Shown here piece after piece: positions 1 through 11,765 of a DNA stretch of 64,000 bases. The position numbers were made by a program, and so were the translations under genes. The DNA lies in contig OX388351.1 in assembly GCA_947579665.1 (NCBI GenBank), positions 59,032,939 to 59,096,938 on the forward strand, given 5' to 3'. Origin of the DNA: Sympetrum striolatum (Eukaryota; Arthropoda; Insecta; Odonata; Libellulidae). The first letter of the stretch is position 1, and every line of letters begins with the position of its first letter. The notes beneath the pieces were generated by a model. The model worked only from the letters and a program-made list of their open reading frames with translations, was not told where the DNA came from and did no database searches.

Positions 1-1444
1 TCGCCGTTGCAACATAAGCATGAAAATACAAAGTTAGTAAAAATCGTTTGAAGCTTCTTCAGTATGGAGTGGAGGTAATGCTTAACATGTCAGTGTAACT
101 TATTTAGGGTCAATTGCTAACATAATTGCAGGAAAATCAAAAGTGGTACATTTCAGAGAAATTCTTGATTTTTTTCCGGTTTATTTTGTATGCACGCCTT
201 CTGTTCTATAATTAAAGAAACGAGGAATTTGTAACATAAAATTCTGCTTCAATTCATTCTATTCACGCTCGTATTATTAGGTTGGCAAAAGACGTTTTTT
301 TGGGTAAACATTTAAAAGGAACTAGCGGGAATATCGAAAATATTTGGTAAAACGCATCGAAAGAAAGTAGTTGCCAACGTAGTCCAGTCGTCAGGTAGAC
401 CTGATGATGTAGCGACGCTACAAAACCTGGGTCGTGTTATTTGGATATTAAATTAGTGGTCTAGTAAAAGTTTGTTTTTTTTTCATTAAACCTAATTTAA
501 ATTATCTGACTACTATTTATCCAATATGATTGAATGGTTTCCCTTTAAAAGACCGATTTTATTCTCAAATCTTAATTTAAAATTTAAATACATTTTTGAG
601 GGGAAGAAGGTGCATGACGACTAAAAAAACGGATAAAATAAGTATCATAGTATAAAATGTGAGACCATTATCACTTTAACCAATAAAAATAAATCATAGT
701 TTTCCGAAATTAATCCAAAAATCTCATTACTGAGTAACGTATAAATTCACTAGATGAATTAAAAGCCATTATACTTTCAGCGCCATCTGCAAAGTAAAAT
801 CGATTCTCTAAGACATGTGCTATGATCATGTACTATGATGTACATGTACGAAATACTATGTATGTATTATTTACTATATATGTATATACTATGTACGTAC
901 TACTGTACTATGTACATGTAATATGATGATGTACATTATCGTCAACTACTTTAATGAATCCGCTTAGTATAAGGTCTTGAATTTGAAATTCCTCTTAGAA
1001 CATTTATGTATCATTTCTGATCAAAATTTAGATTCTGAATAGTTCCAAATAATGCCATCGTTGATAATGCTCGTATCCGTACATTGATATTCATACAATT
1101 GTTGATTTGATTAATTTTTTACTGTTATTCGCCTCTTTTAATTGCATTCATTCTGTTACGCAACGAATGTCAAATCTTGTTCCTAGCGGAGAAATGTATA
1201 TTACTTTCAATATTCCATTCTTTCATTTTGGTCATTCAAAGTTCTGCTAATCAAAGAAAGGTACATATATTCAGATGCTTATTTATGAATGTTACCATTT
1301 GGAAGATATGAATTTTCTATTATTTGGGAAAATTTCGATTTTTAACCTATTTTTCCTTACGTTAATCCATAAAATAATTGTCCAAGGTTTGTCATCAGAC
1401 TTAAAGGATCAGTAATTCATTTTAATACATATAAGTAGTATGCC
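1..1444. other. AT-rich non-coding DNA, nothing recognised apart from a low-complexity patch
   Basis: No open reading frame of useful length and no repeat family recognised, except the simple-sequence patch listed separately. Around 279 the string TTAGGTTGGC resembles the outer end of some mariner elements, but no matching opposite end was found. Confidence 0.5.
815..950. repeat. Low-complexity TACTATG / ATGTAC-rich tract
   Basis: The sequence repeatedly uses the words TACTATG, ATGTAC, GTACTA and TATGTA. It looks like a degenerate microsatellite of 6-12 bp steps. No coding or element context is visible. Confidence 0.6.
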
Positions 1445-2260
1445 GGATCCTTGCATGCGGATCGGAATGTTTACGAGCTTAAAACAATCCAATATTTCGC
1501 GAAACAGCAGGTGCTGAGTTTAACATTTCATTTGCACAGAATTGATACATTTATAGTATTTTATATACGCACACAATTCCTGCTTCTACGACCTGCTTAC
1601 CGCGAACGATATCTCTTTGTATTTCCATCCCTGTTTGTCGTTCGGACCATCCATTTCCAACGGCGACCCGTTATGCTCCAAACAAAACGAAAGCTTACGC
1701 GTAAAACCGCGTATCGCAGTTCAACTGTCGCCGCTGAACACGTCGACGACGGACAGTCCAGAAGATGCGAGAGAAATGACGGAGGAAATTATTGGGTCCA
1801 CGAGAGGCAAAAACAAATGACACCGTCGCGGCGAATACTCCATTTTTTTCAGAGCGAAAATTTTCTCTCTCTCCGTTTTTTCTCTCTTCCGGGAGCCTCT
1901 TCCCTACTTTTCCGGGCTTTATTTTTCCGGTCCCGCGTCTTTCTCGCCCAGAAATCCCCGTGAAATATGAAGGTCAGCGTCACCTGATATCCGGTATAAA
2001 GATACCAATATCGTGATTAATGGCGTGTTACATTGTTGAAAAATTCCGGGCCCGCCATCTGAAGGTGTGTACGGGAAACATTTGAAATGCTCGGACGATA
2101 ATCGGCAGATAGTTTTCGTGGATAGCGTCCGTATCGGTGCCATTTTTTTCGCGATATCGCCGAGAGTTAGGGATGGAAAGAGAATGGAACGGATGGGGAA
2201 AAAAATGAGACTGGTTGAGGAATGGTTGATGTTGCTTGACGTAATTTGCGATTGCATCTA
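1445..2260. other. GC-richer island, candidate conserved non-coding DNA
   Basis: Base composition rises clearly above the AT-rich surroundings and CpG dinucleotides are frequent. Several ORFs overlap on both strands (the longest about 170 codons, without an ATG start), which is what random sequence of this composition gives. None has a recognisable domain. A regulatory element or old exon is possible; only comparison with a related species would decide. Confidence 0.3.
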
Positions 2261-3394
2261 GTGCCCTGTCAAGTTGTTTATATCCTGATTAAGTGGACTC
2301 GTTTGCTATTCTTACGGAATGAATTTATAAATTCGGAATTTATCTGTGATTTTTAAGGCATTAGTTTCAATTCGTGGTGCGTAGTATTAGATCCGGATAA
2401 ATGAAAGAGATTCCACAGAATCTATTCATACATTGCAATTTCTTTTTCATTTTTCTTAAACAATTCCTTATATCAATTTGCAACGGTTTTATCGACAATT
2501 TTAACATATTTAGTTCGTAGCTTGTTTGACCTTTAGTTTATATCTCAGAATAAAGCTATATATTTATTTACGCGGATGGAATACACATCAAAGAACGTAA
2601 AGAAGCCTTATAATACCTTGAAAAAATTAGACGTAATATCACTTATCTTACGTTAGTATAGCTGATTTTTTTCTCTTGGATATTAGAATATTTACGTCTA
2701 TACTGCAGCTAAAAATACAAACCACATCCCCTACTCTTTATCACTTAACAGTTATTGTTGCGAATCGTTTAATTAAATAGATTTAACATGGTAATTTTTT
2801 ATGAGTTATTATAAGAAATTCTTGTTGTGCATACATGCATATACTCGTTTTGCTATTTTTCAACGATGCATCTTAAGACGAGGAATTAAACGTGTGAAAC
2901 GGAGTGAGGCGAGGAATTGAATTAAAAATTTTTGAATAATCGAAAGTGGCTCAGGCCGAAAAATTCAATGCAGTATCATCTACACTTGATTTAGAAATTC
3001 AATCTACTTCAATGCATTGATGGATATAGTGGGATAAAATATTTATAGCGAATTGACTGCAGGCACACAAAGGTTTATAAAGTTAATTTTCATTTATAGA
3101 TAAGCCAGAGAGTATAGAAGGATTTTATTAAGAGTTGGACTTTACATTACGACATTCATTGTCAAATAGATAACAGCGTAGCATATTACATATATGAGTA
3201 TAGGGAACGATTAACTATTTTTTGTATTCATAAATTTGGCTATGTCACTTTATGTATTGTGCCGATATTCATTTATAATATCTAATTTTTGTCTCATATA
3301 GTGCCTAATGGATACAAATCCATTTACTATTTCCGATTTTGTTTGTTTTAAGTTATGTATATTGCTATAATTTTTTTTAATGTGAACTGATTAT
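2261..3394. other. AT-rich non-coding DNA, nothing seen
   Basis: No ORF, RNA gene or repeat family that I can support. Confidence 0.5.
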
Positions 3395-3720
3395 TATTCA
3401 TGTATTGCATGCAAGTACATACTGGTAGTTTATTTCTTTATTTTTCATGTTCTTTTTATTTCTTTCTCATCTTTTAGCTATTACTATCGGTAGGTTTGCG
3501 CAGGTTTTTCACACCCCCTTCCTTGTGGGTGTTTTCCTGCAGTGGATTTTTTCCTAAAAATTTCTTAGGTTTTTCACATCCACAATGCTTCCAATAGTTT
3601 CTCATACTATTCTCTTTAACTTAATTATAATTCTATAATTAATGACGATGGGTTGGATGAAAGAAGAGACTTTTAGTCCCTATCTTGGCCAAATAAAGAC
3701 AATAATTATTATATTATGAC
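3395..3720 (+). repeat. Dispersed repeat A, copy 1 (retroelement-like 3' end)
   Basis: Shares an ordered series of blocks with a copy near 42.28-42.72 kb: TGTATTGCATGCAAGTAC, then CTATCGGTAGGTTTGCGCAG, a TTTTCCTGCAGT(G/A)GAT block, TTTCTCATACTATTC, and finally ATGACGATGGGTTGGAT. It ends in CAAATAAAGAC followed by an ATT-rich tail. A polyadenylation-like AATAAA followed by a short-unit tail is typical of non-LTR retroelement or SINE 3' ends. Partial copies lie near 9.5, 20.26 and 20.85 kb. The family is unnamed here; no coding domain is readable. Confidence 0.75.
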
Positions 3721-3759
3721 GTTAGGCATTGAGGTTAATATTTTAACACCTTTCGTAAC

Positions 3760-4260
3760 AGCATCCAATTCGTGCGTTCCATTAACGCAAGCGACGGAGA
3801 TTTAGAAATTAGTTCCATCACTGGGTTAAGAGTAGAGGGTGAAAGATTGGAAAATCGAGGGAAAGGAAAGCGAGAAGATAAATCGGAAAAGGAAAACAAA
3901 GAGGAAGAAGGCGACGAAAGGGGAGAGCGGTGAATAAACGTGAGGAAAAAGGTGCGAGAGATATATGCAGGTGTGGCGCCAAAGGTTGAGGGCCGAATGG
4001 AGAGCCGAAAAGAAGAGGCGAATTAATGGGCTTGCTTTGGGTGCAAAAAGTGCTCGTTGATGCAGTGAAATCCTTTTGTACTCGCGATCCGTTTTTCGTG
4101 CTCATTCTGTCCGATGCGACGCGGTAGGTGGCGCCGAGAGTGCGCGGCGGCGGCTCCCGGAGTTATAAAAGGAGGGAGGAATACTTTCTCGCAATTGGAG
4201 CTGCGTCGGTTTTTGCGACGACGCTGCTAACGTCGGAATCGCTGTTTTCTTTTTCGAAAC
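3760..4260. other. Purine-rich then CpG-rich island upstream of a TATA motif
   Basis: From about 3830 to 4010 the plus strand is strongly purine-rich (GGAAAGGAAAG, GAGGAAGAAGG). From 4090 to 4230 it becomes CpG-rich with GGCGCCGAGAG and CGGCGGCGG. This leads into the TATA motif listed next. No ORF here is convincing. Confidence 0.35.
4164..4200 (+). promoter_or_regulatory. Candidate TATA-box core promoter
   Basis: A perfect TATAAAAG lies at 4164-4171, directly downstream of a CpG-rich stretch and in otherwise AT-rich DNA where such a GC context is uncommon. A start site would be expected about 30 bp downstream, near 4195. The sequence there (CTTTCTCGCAATTGG) is only a weak match to the arthropod initiator. 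No exon or clear coding start follows. A chance match cannot be excluded. Confidence 0.25.
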
Positions 4261-4570
4261 AAGGTGTCCCGTTTTGGGCCTTTGTTTCTCGGATCCAAAG
4301 GAATTAAATCCTCGGATCCCCCCTCAGAATCCGTTTTGTTTTTTCTGGAATTTGCTGGTAATTCACTTATCCGAAAGTACATCGTCATGATCTGATCTAC
4401 CGGGGATTTAGTTTTTACGCCGTGAAGGTTTGAAAGTTCGGTTAATAATTTATGCATTATCGAAAGAAGTTTTATCAATGGATATTTCTGCTTTATAAGC
4501 TGGTCGATCAGATACTGAAAGATATCAGGAGTATAAATTAAAGAAATACTCCCATCAAATACCATGCCTA

Positions 4571-4615
4571 CATGATAACGCTCCAACGCCAGGGTCCCGG
4601 GTTCGGATCCCGGCT
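4571..4615 (+). repeat. tRNA-like 3' half (T-arm and acceptor remnant)
   Basis: CCGGG-TTCGGAT-CCCGG forms a perfect 5-bp T-stem with a 7-nt loop and a B-box-like GGTTCGGATCC. It is followed by CTACCCA, like an acceptor strand, and then a short T run. No matching D-arm or anticodon arm is visible upstream, so this is a truncated tRNA or the head of a tRNA-derived SINE. Confidence 0.5.
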
Positions 4616-5639
4616 ACCCAGATTTTTCTGTACATGCGTTCGTCTATTGTTATTGTTATGACACTACTATATATTGGCGTTTAGATGTATGTGGGGGATA
4701 AATAAGTTAATAAATAAAATAAAAGATCAATTTTTTCACGAATGATTGATAATAGTAATTAAACAAATAGACTTATTATACATGTATCCTCAGCCACACT
4801 ACGATGCTTTGCAGGGTACATTTACTTTTATGTATAGATTTATTTATAAACTATTAAATTATTATTAAGTATTTTAATAAAATAAAATATATGTTAATTT
4901 TTTAAAGTCCCACAATTTAGAAAGAAATGTCATCACGTTGTATTATAAATATCCACAAAGCAACTAGGAACTGATACACTAGGAAAATATGTACAGCAGA
5001 AATTATTAGGGATTAATGGATCAAAGTGTCTAGAATTGTTTAGCATAGAACAAAATTTTTATTTTTTTTCACTATCACAAAATTCTTGAGTTCTTAACTG
5101 TGAGGAAAAATATAAAAGCTCTTAAGTGTAGATTCATTAGTGTCTATGGCTTTATGCCAAGAAGAAAACACTATGGCTCTTAATGCGATTAGTGAAATTG
5201 AATATTCCTTATATTGTTTACATCTCATATTTTGAAAAGAAAACCTTTTGTTCTTATAATTTGTCTTATGATCCTTTTCGCTTGGTAGCTTAACTTCCAT
5301 TTCTTCTCTCATTTATATTTTGAGCTTAAACGTAAGAAGTTTGCAATCATTCTATAAAATATCGTGTAAAATAAAATGCTTCATTTATATATATTTTAAG
5401 AAATACTAGTAATGAATCAGCTTCAATAGGAATTTATTCTTTATAAAATATGAGGTTAAATATAAACGTAAAATTCACAGATGGTTAAAAATTTCCATTT
5501 CCCTTAATTAAAAGGAAAGGAAGTAAGATGATCTGTATAATTTTACAGAAATCATTGAAAATAAAGATATCTGTTGATGAAGATTCATATGTACTTGTGA
5601 AATTTCGATTTATTAAACTACTTTAAAACATCTCGCCAA
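4616..5639. other. AT-rich non-coding DNA, nothing seen
   Basis: No supported gene or repeat. Confidence 0.5.
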
Positions 5640-6760
5640 GAGCTATTGCTAATGAATTCTGTATATAGAAATTATTTTTTCTTCCTCGCCAAATTTAACC
5701 TTCATGCATTTCACAAATTGACAATGATTTAGTAAATCATTTCCAAGAGAATTCAAGCGTGTGATTTTGGACAAATGGCATTCGACAACTACATTTGGAG
5801 TCTGTCCACAATTCCATCGTCCCGATCTAATTTTAAGATCAGGAAATACGTTCTCCAAAGTTTTGCAAGTTTGAAGATCATGTATCCAAGTTATGCGTTC
5901 TCACAAGAAGGAACAGCATCTTCCGCGAAACCGCTGCCGTTCCCCATGTTGATCTGACGCTCCACAAAAACAATACGGGTTTACATTCGCCATGGAGATT
6001 CATGAGAAACTTGCGATAGAGTTATGTGTTTTGCGGTTAATGTTTTAGGAAGGATCTCAAGTTCATAACTGTCTCTTACTAATGAATTCCACCAACGGCA
6101 AATGTAGTGACCGAAGAAAGGAAAATTTGCGTTTATTCTTTCCAACAGAAATACATTGTAATTTGCTCTTGGAAGTGATGACCACGCATTTTAGTTACAC
6201 AGTAAGTTGTGAGAATTATCTTTAAGATATCAAGAGTTTTGTTTGTTAAGCTCTGTTTTGGGTGTAGTAAGGTACAACGAATTATATAGTTCGGAGTACG
6301 TTGTTGTCTCCACCAATTGTTCCTGTGGCATTTCAGTGAAGCAACGGGTTTTGATCGAGGTTGGACATTTGAGGAAAAGCTTTGAGTTGTCTCCTTATCT
6401 CACTAATCGAATCATGATTTTATGGCATCATTACTACTGCAAGATAATTTCGTTGTCTGCTCCATTGGTTTACTTTTCAATGTATTGGAGACAGAGCCAG
6501 TATACTTCCTGAAATTCTTGCCCGGATGCTCAATGCTTTGTAAACTTTTAAGTTCAAGTTCATGGCGAAATTATTTCTAAGGAGACGATGCCTCTATCTT
6601 TACACTCGGCTTCAATTTCATTACCAGATGATAATTCTACATTCTAGCACGAAAATGAGTTTGAAAATTCGATTTTATGTATTGATTCGATGGTATGAGT
6701 TTTCTTTCAATTTCGAGAGCATTCCACTAACTGTCGCCATTTTATGTTATTCAACTTAAG
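5640..6760 (-). other. Possible decayed coding sequence (CCP / serine-protease-like fragments)
   Basis: On the minus strand, Cys- and Trp-rich peptides appear in order across all three frames. They include an ELSSGNEIEAECKDRG stretch near 6.6 kb, SKPMEQTTKLSC near 6.45 kb, SLKCHRNNWW near 6.32 kb, an ICRWWNSLVRDSY stretch near 6.09 kb and DLQTCKTLENVFPDLK near 5.86 kb. The spacing of the first three recalls a CCP (sushi) module. The fourth could be a frameshifted chymotrypsin-like CGGxLV segment. That order would fit an insect modular serine protease. Several frameshifts and stops interrupt it, and I see no catalytic GDSGG motif. The similarity is weak and by eye, so this may be chance. Confidence 0.15.
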
Positions 6761-7249
6761 TTTCTTTCTACGTTTATTCAGTATTCTTAAAAATATTTGT
6801 AAGCCATGGAAATTATATTATAGAATACGTTTGAATTAGTTTTTGCTAATTAAATTAGGATACGAATAGCCATCTACCTATAGTAATAAGATTGTCTACG
6901 TATTAGCCATTTGAATTTATTAATACTTACTATAATTTATTTCTATTCTTATTTATTATAACCATTGAACTTGATAGAGTAGCCTAGTTCATTTTTTTAG
7001 GATTTATTTACCTAATTATCGGCTACGAGTTATTAAAAAAAATCGTGCGTTTTAGAATTAAATACTATTAACTGAATACTACTACTGCTACTACTAAATA
7101 ATAATATTTTTCAAGACATATTTCCTTCATAAGTAATATGCTAGCTTGATTACTCAATTGCTCTAAATTCCAAGAGCCAATGGTAAATGCGGGACTGATT
7201 AGTACCTCTATGTTTATCTAAACAAAAATATCTGTTTCAAGTCCGGGTT
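6761..7249. other. AT-rich non-coding DNA, nothing seen
   Basis: Contains a short CTACTACTGCTACTAC run near 7078 but no supported gene or element. Confidence 0.5.
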
Positions 7250-7619
7250 GTTGAGAGGAAGTGCGATGAAAAGCCCAGCTCATTTTTCGCTCAGCGAAAC
7301 TCGTTTCCATCGCATGTCATCCATTTCTTCTTTTACGCATTAACATCTCACCAAGGTTCTTGATATCTCATTATCATCCAAACAGGTATGGCAAAGACTC
7401 GTATCCTTTCCTCTCAAAAGGAGGGCCTTTATCAGATTGTTTCCCGAACGTAATGGTCGGAAAAGCCATCCGCCAAAATACGTCATTTTGGGTTTCTTCA
7501 TTGGAAAGTCACACTCTCCCTTCTTCAACCCCTCCTCGAAACCGTTCCCATCTGACGGACAAATGGGGATGCATCCTGCGGTTCCCTTTGCCCACACAAC
7601 GGCCCCTGCGTCCATCCAA
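7250..7619. other. GC-richer island with overlapping ORFs
   Basis: ORFs of about 90-140 codons overlap on both strands, with no recognisable domain and no strand preference. The region is immediately followed by a long pyrimidine-rich tract. Confidence 0.3.
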
Positions 7620-8380
7620 CTCTCTCTCTTCCATGACGCAACGTTAACCCCCTATCTCCCGTCGGCCAAACTAATCACTCTCTCACTCCCTCCTTTACCC
7701 TTCACGTCCGTCGTTCACCGTGTTCAACCTCATCTCTCCCATCTCTCTGTGTCTTCTTGCCCACCTTTACCTCCACGTCTCCACGTATTTCCCTTTTCTT
7801 TCGCTTCCAATCCCTTTCACCTCCACTTATTCTTCCATTCTTCGGTTGTGTAGCGCTTCCTTTCACTTGCATCCCTCTCTACCGCTTTTACTCTCCTATT
7901 CCGTTTCTTTCTTTCACCATTCCCGTCCATTTTATAACTCAATATCTTCTTTCACTTTTTTCGCCTTCCTTCACCTCGCTTTCTTTCACTTTCATACAAA
8001 TTACTAACTTTCTCTTTCTTCTTTAGTTCTTCCCATTCACTATTCCCTACTATTTTATTGCTTAATCTCTTCTTTCACTTTATTTGCCTTTTAATACTCA
8101 TTCTCTATTTTCGGTCACTTTTCTTGGACTTCGTAACGCTTGCTTTCACTTGCAAGCATATCACTCTTATTCCGTTTATTCCTTTCACTTTCCTGACGAT
8201 TTTATAACTCAATCTCCACCTTCACCTTCATGGTCATTCAGGCTTTCCTTTCATTCGACTCTGACCGATGTCCTCCTGTTTAATCTATCTTTCTCATATT
8301 CATTTTCTTTCTTTTGTACCTTTGTTCATCACTTACTTCATCTTCATCGCCACTTTGCTGCTTCCCTAGAATAATTACTC
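7620..8380 (+). repeat. Pyrimidine-rich, degenerate tandem repeat
   Basis: The plus strand is dominated by C and T for about 760 bp, with the words TTTCACTT, CTCTTTC and ATTCC recurring. A longer period is visible. ATTTTATAACTCAAT followed by TTC-rich sequence occurs at 7929 and 8199, and a diverged version (TATTTTATTGCTTAAT) at 8051. The word GCTTNCTTTCACTTGCA precedes the first and third. This suggests old units of about 120-150 bp. The ORFs here are products of the biased composition and should not be read as genes. Confidence 0.55.
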
Positions 8381-8822
8381 ACAGTTAAATCCTTGGCTTT
8401 TCACTGAATCCTCTCACTTTTCCTTGACAATTAACCTCAATTACTAGTGAAGCGTTTGCCCTGTTATTCTTCCTCACTCAATAAAATTTTAACAGTTGTT
8501 CTTTTCCTTCATTTGTAATTTACTCTCCCTCTCTGTAGGGATGCTGATTATCGTTTCATATTACAGATGACTAAGCCCTCTTTATTTCAAACCTTTATAT
8601 CATGATTTTCATGACTTAATTTTATTATTTTCATCAAACAACATTTTTCCTTAGCCAACGCGAGACACAATGCCAACAATTTTTCTCTTCTCTCAGTCTA
8701 ACATTTATCAATGCTGGAGGTCCCTTTGGTTTCATTTTACGAGTTGATCTCCTTGACCTCTCCATTTGTCACTCGTAATTATCTTCGTCTCTAATATATT
8801 GTGTTAATTAGCCCTTTTAGTC
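8381..8822. other. AT-rich non-coding DNA, nothing seen
   Basis: No supported gene or repeat. Confidence 0.5.
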
Positions 8823-8990
8823 TGATTGGTATCTGTCTCGCCATTGCGGTACGCGGTTACAGGTTCGATTCCCGGTAGGAGTCCAGTCCTCTGGTCACGG
8901 TTTTGTGGCAGGATGGACATCCGGCCGTAAATACTCGACGTCAACTTCATCATCAGCCACCCTTATAAATAATGAGTCTAAGGTCACGAT
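8823..8990 (+). repeat. SINE-like repeat with tRNA-derived head
   Basis: A B-box-like GGTTCGATTCCC is followed by GGTAGGAGTCCA. The same CAGGTTCGAT(T)TCCGGTAGGAG block occurs near 46.88 kb with a different downstream body, so the two belong to one tRNA-derived family or its heads. The A-box part upstream is degenerate. The downstream body (CAGGATGGACATCCGGCCG) is not shared. Confidence 0.55.
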
Positions 8991-9487
8991 AAAATTAATT
9001 TAATTTTGACTCCGATTTTATTTCCCTTTTATATTCCTGTGATTTCCATAACCTCATCTACTTTTACATATTCTTAAACGAGATCATTGAAATCACTTAA
9101 TATCAATAGTCTTCGTAGGTTTTTTATATTCATCTGCTGCGTGTTATTTTCTGTATTAATATCTATCCTTATGTTTTACATTCCATATTCATTCAGTTTT
9201 TATTATCCAGTTTATCTTACTTTACGAAGAGGTTTATTAGAGATTTCAAAATTCTCCTAAAACCGTCTTTGTTTTTTTATTACGGTCCTGAAAACAACGA
9301 AAAGTCTCGGATGATTGATCTCCTAATAAACACCTATTGTAATAATAATAAAGCGTAATTAATTGGGTGAAATGGAGTTTAACGTCATTTCTTACATGCA
9401 ACCCTTCATTACATAAATATTAAATAAAGACCTTGAAATTATACGTAGAAGATAAATACCTTCCGAGATTAAAATCCTAAGGTTTTA
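8991..9487. other. AT-rich non-coding DNA, nothing seen
   Basis: No supported gene or repeat. Confidence 0.5.
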
Positions 9488-9548
9488 CTGATAAAAAATA
9501 CCCCGCAGCAGGAAAACACACATAAGGGGGGTGTGAAGAACTTATGAA
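9488..9548 (-). repeat. Dispersed repeat A, short fragment
   Basis: The reverse complement contains TTCACACCCCCTTATGTGTG then TTTTCCTGCTGCGGGG. This corresponds to the TTTTTCACACCCCCTTCCTT ... TTTTCCTGCAGTGG block of the copy at 3.4-3.7 kb. Only this central block is preserved. Confidence 0.55.
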
Positions 9549-9889
9549 ACATAGGATGGTTAAGTAAATATTATGTATATATTAATTTACATTCAATAGC
9601 CATAATCTTGAAGAGAGAACAATTCCTTTCTTTTTTTAATTACCTTTATAATTATTCAATAGCATATTACTCTGGGTTTTATTATGAAAAAGAGGCTAAT
9701 TTTCTCATAAAAGCAAAGGGGTGGGAATAACTTGCACAGCTATTTCCACCCATTTACTAGGATGGAGTTCCACAAAGTCAAAGCTTCTTTCATTGATTCC
9801 CTTTCTCATAAAAACAATAATGCCCCCTTAAAAATTCCGATAGTTTTACTATTAATCCTTATACTTTTCGCTTATTATGTCGACGTTCC

Positions 9890-10460
9890 CTATCTAAGTG
9901 GGATTCCCACAGAGCAAAATCTCCAAAGCTGTCGACAGTGTCACTGCCATTGCTAACCAACGGAACTTCTTCCTGTTTTCCCCTCTGTATCTGCTTCCTT
10001 CCTTCTCTCCATGCCTATCTCAGTCTCCTCTGTCCCCGCAACGGGCCAAAGAAGCAGGGAGATAGCTGCCATGCGGGGAGATTTTGCACCATTCATTACC
10101 TGAGGATTAATGTCGGTTTTGCGATAGCTTAGAATTAATTGCGGGAAGCCCTTTTTGGCCGAGGGAGAAGATTCGAAGGTCAGTTGAAAGGGAAGGCAGC
10201 ACGTGTAAAAAGAAACGCTTCTACCGTAAGGTGGTAAAATACATCTGCAAGTTACAGCTCATAACTAAATTAAATGAGCGTTCGCAAATGGCGTCTCAAG
10301 CAAACCAAATGGGTGCTTATGGTGGAGAATCCACCGCGGTATTGCTCTCGTGGCATAAACTGTGATCTGATTCGTTTACGGGTTGATAATCAAAGGGAGG
10401 GTCACCTTTGTCAATCCTAGTTCCGAGCCATTAATCGTTGCGGGTCTAGTGACTATACGT
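9890..10460. other. GC-richer island, candidate conserved non-coding DNA
   Basis: Composition is more balanced than in the flanks, and several short ORFs are present without recognisable domains. It contains CCAACGGAACTTCTTCCTG near 9957 and GGAGAATCCACCGCGG near 10323. No exon signal is convincing. Confidence 0.25.
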
Positions 10461-11439
10461 GGTATTCTGTTTGGATTGGTGGTATATGATTTTTTATTGA
10501 AGGCTCTTCGTGTTTCGCTAGCCGTAATAACACGAAGTAATATTATTTCCATTTTGTTCTAATTTCTCCAAGGAAAGGATTGGTGAGGGATAGATTTGGC
10601 AACATAAAAAAATCGTTTGTAATAACTTGGTTTTAGTCTTATCACTGATAAGCCTTTTCCTCGAGATAATTTCTCTCACTTTTGATGTCATCAAGAAATT
10701 CCAATATTAATTGCTTTGAAATTAAGTTCTGCGAATTTTATATTCTAATAGAAAAAATAAGATGTAAAAGTAAAAGCTTGAGAAAATATTGCAGAAATAA
10801 CATAGTTACTGAATTTCTAAGTTTTTTGCGAAAGATAATTTATTTGAGTAGCATATTGTAACATTTTTAGTCATTAACATAAAAATATTCTAAGTAAATC
10901 ATTCAGCGGTTTAAAGGGAAAGTAATCTAAATACTAGCAAGACATATATCGACATGATTCGGCTTACCCATTAAGGGTATGTGCTCTAACAGTTAAATGA
11001 AACTGAACCTTCTGTTAATTTTTTTACGAAGAGATTTTACGGAGAACTCCACGAAAAATTTGAAGTGCCTCAAAATTTTAGAAAAATATATTGTTAGAAT
11101 TTTTCGCAGATGCAGGTTACTAATAATTATAAATGGCCTTTATTCGGGCGAGATTAAGACTAGAAAGTCTCTTCTTACACCTAACCCATCGTCATATGCG
11201 AAACAGAAAGAAAGAGATAGTTAATTGTATATTTTTAGAATTTTTCATAGAAAATTATCACATTCATTAATCTTATATTTTAAACTTCAGTAATTTTCAA
11301 TTTATGGCTTTTTTATTTCACACAATTGCTAACAATAGTTAGAAAATCGCAATTTTAATTTACGATTTCTAGGCAAGAAAAACTCTTTAAAACCGTGTAA
11401 TTCAAACATAATACAAACAATTTTTCCGAGAAAGATAAA
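10461..11439. other. AT-rich non-coding DNA, nothing seen
   Basis: No supported gene or repeat. Confidence 0.5.
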
Positions 11440-11765
11440 CATCATCAGCGACTTCCATTCGGAGCCGAAATTTAATAACCGGAGCGTTTCGAATATTGAG
11501 AGCGCACATTCGATCAGCGCATCAGAAATAATGATTCGAACGCAAACCCCGTGCGAGCGAAGGAATTCGAAATTAGGAAGGAGGCTGCAAGTCACCGATA
11601 ACAGCGTTTCTGTCGGATAATAGCGAACGCGGATTAGGCCCAAGAAAGACCCGTGTAGTGACGGTGTTGCAGCAGAGTATAAATCTTCCCCGAAACACAA
11701 TCGCCTACTGACGTATTATCTGCACGAACAAGTCCTTCTCTCATTAACGTCGATCATCAATGGGC
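11440..11765. other. GC-richer island with a TATA-like motif
   Basis: CpG-containing words cluster between about 11450 and 11700 (GGAGCGTTTCG, ATCAGCGCATCAG, GTGCGAGCGAAGG). GTATAAAT lies near 11677. An ORF of 123 codons without an ATG start covers it on the minus strand, but it has no recognisable domain. Confidence 0.25.

Noticed and set aside
279..300. TTAGGTTGGCAAAAGACG, like a mariner terminal repeat
   Set aside because: No inverted partner or transposase sequence was found within the plausible distance.
1451..1963. 170-codon plus-strand ORF
   Set aside because: No ATG start, low-complexity Phe/Arg/Ser-rich composition, and overlapping ORFs in other frames.
4227..4586. 119-codon minus-strand ORF near the candidate promoter
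   Set aside because: No ATG start and no family resemblance; it is antisense to the TATA motif and overlaps the tRNA-like remnant region.
7437..8374. Several Ser/Phe/Leu-rich ORFs that look like membrane proteins
   Set aside because: They come from a pyrimidine-rich degenerate tandem repeat; C/T-rich codons encode Ser, Phe, Leu and Pro.
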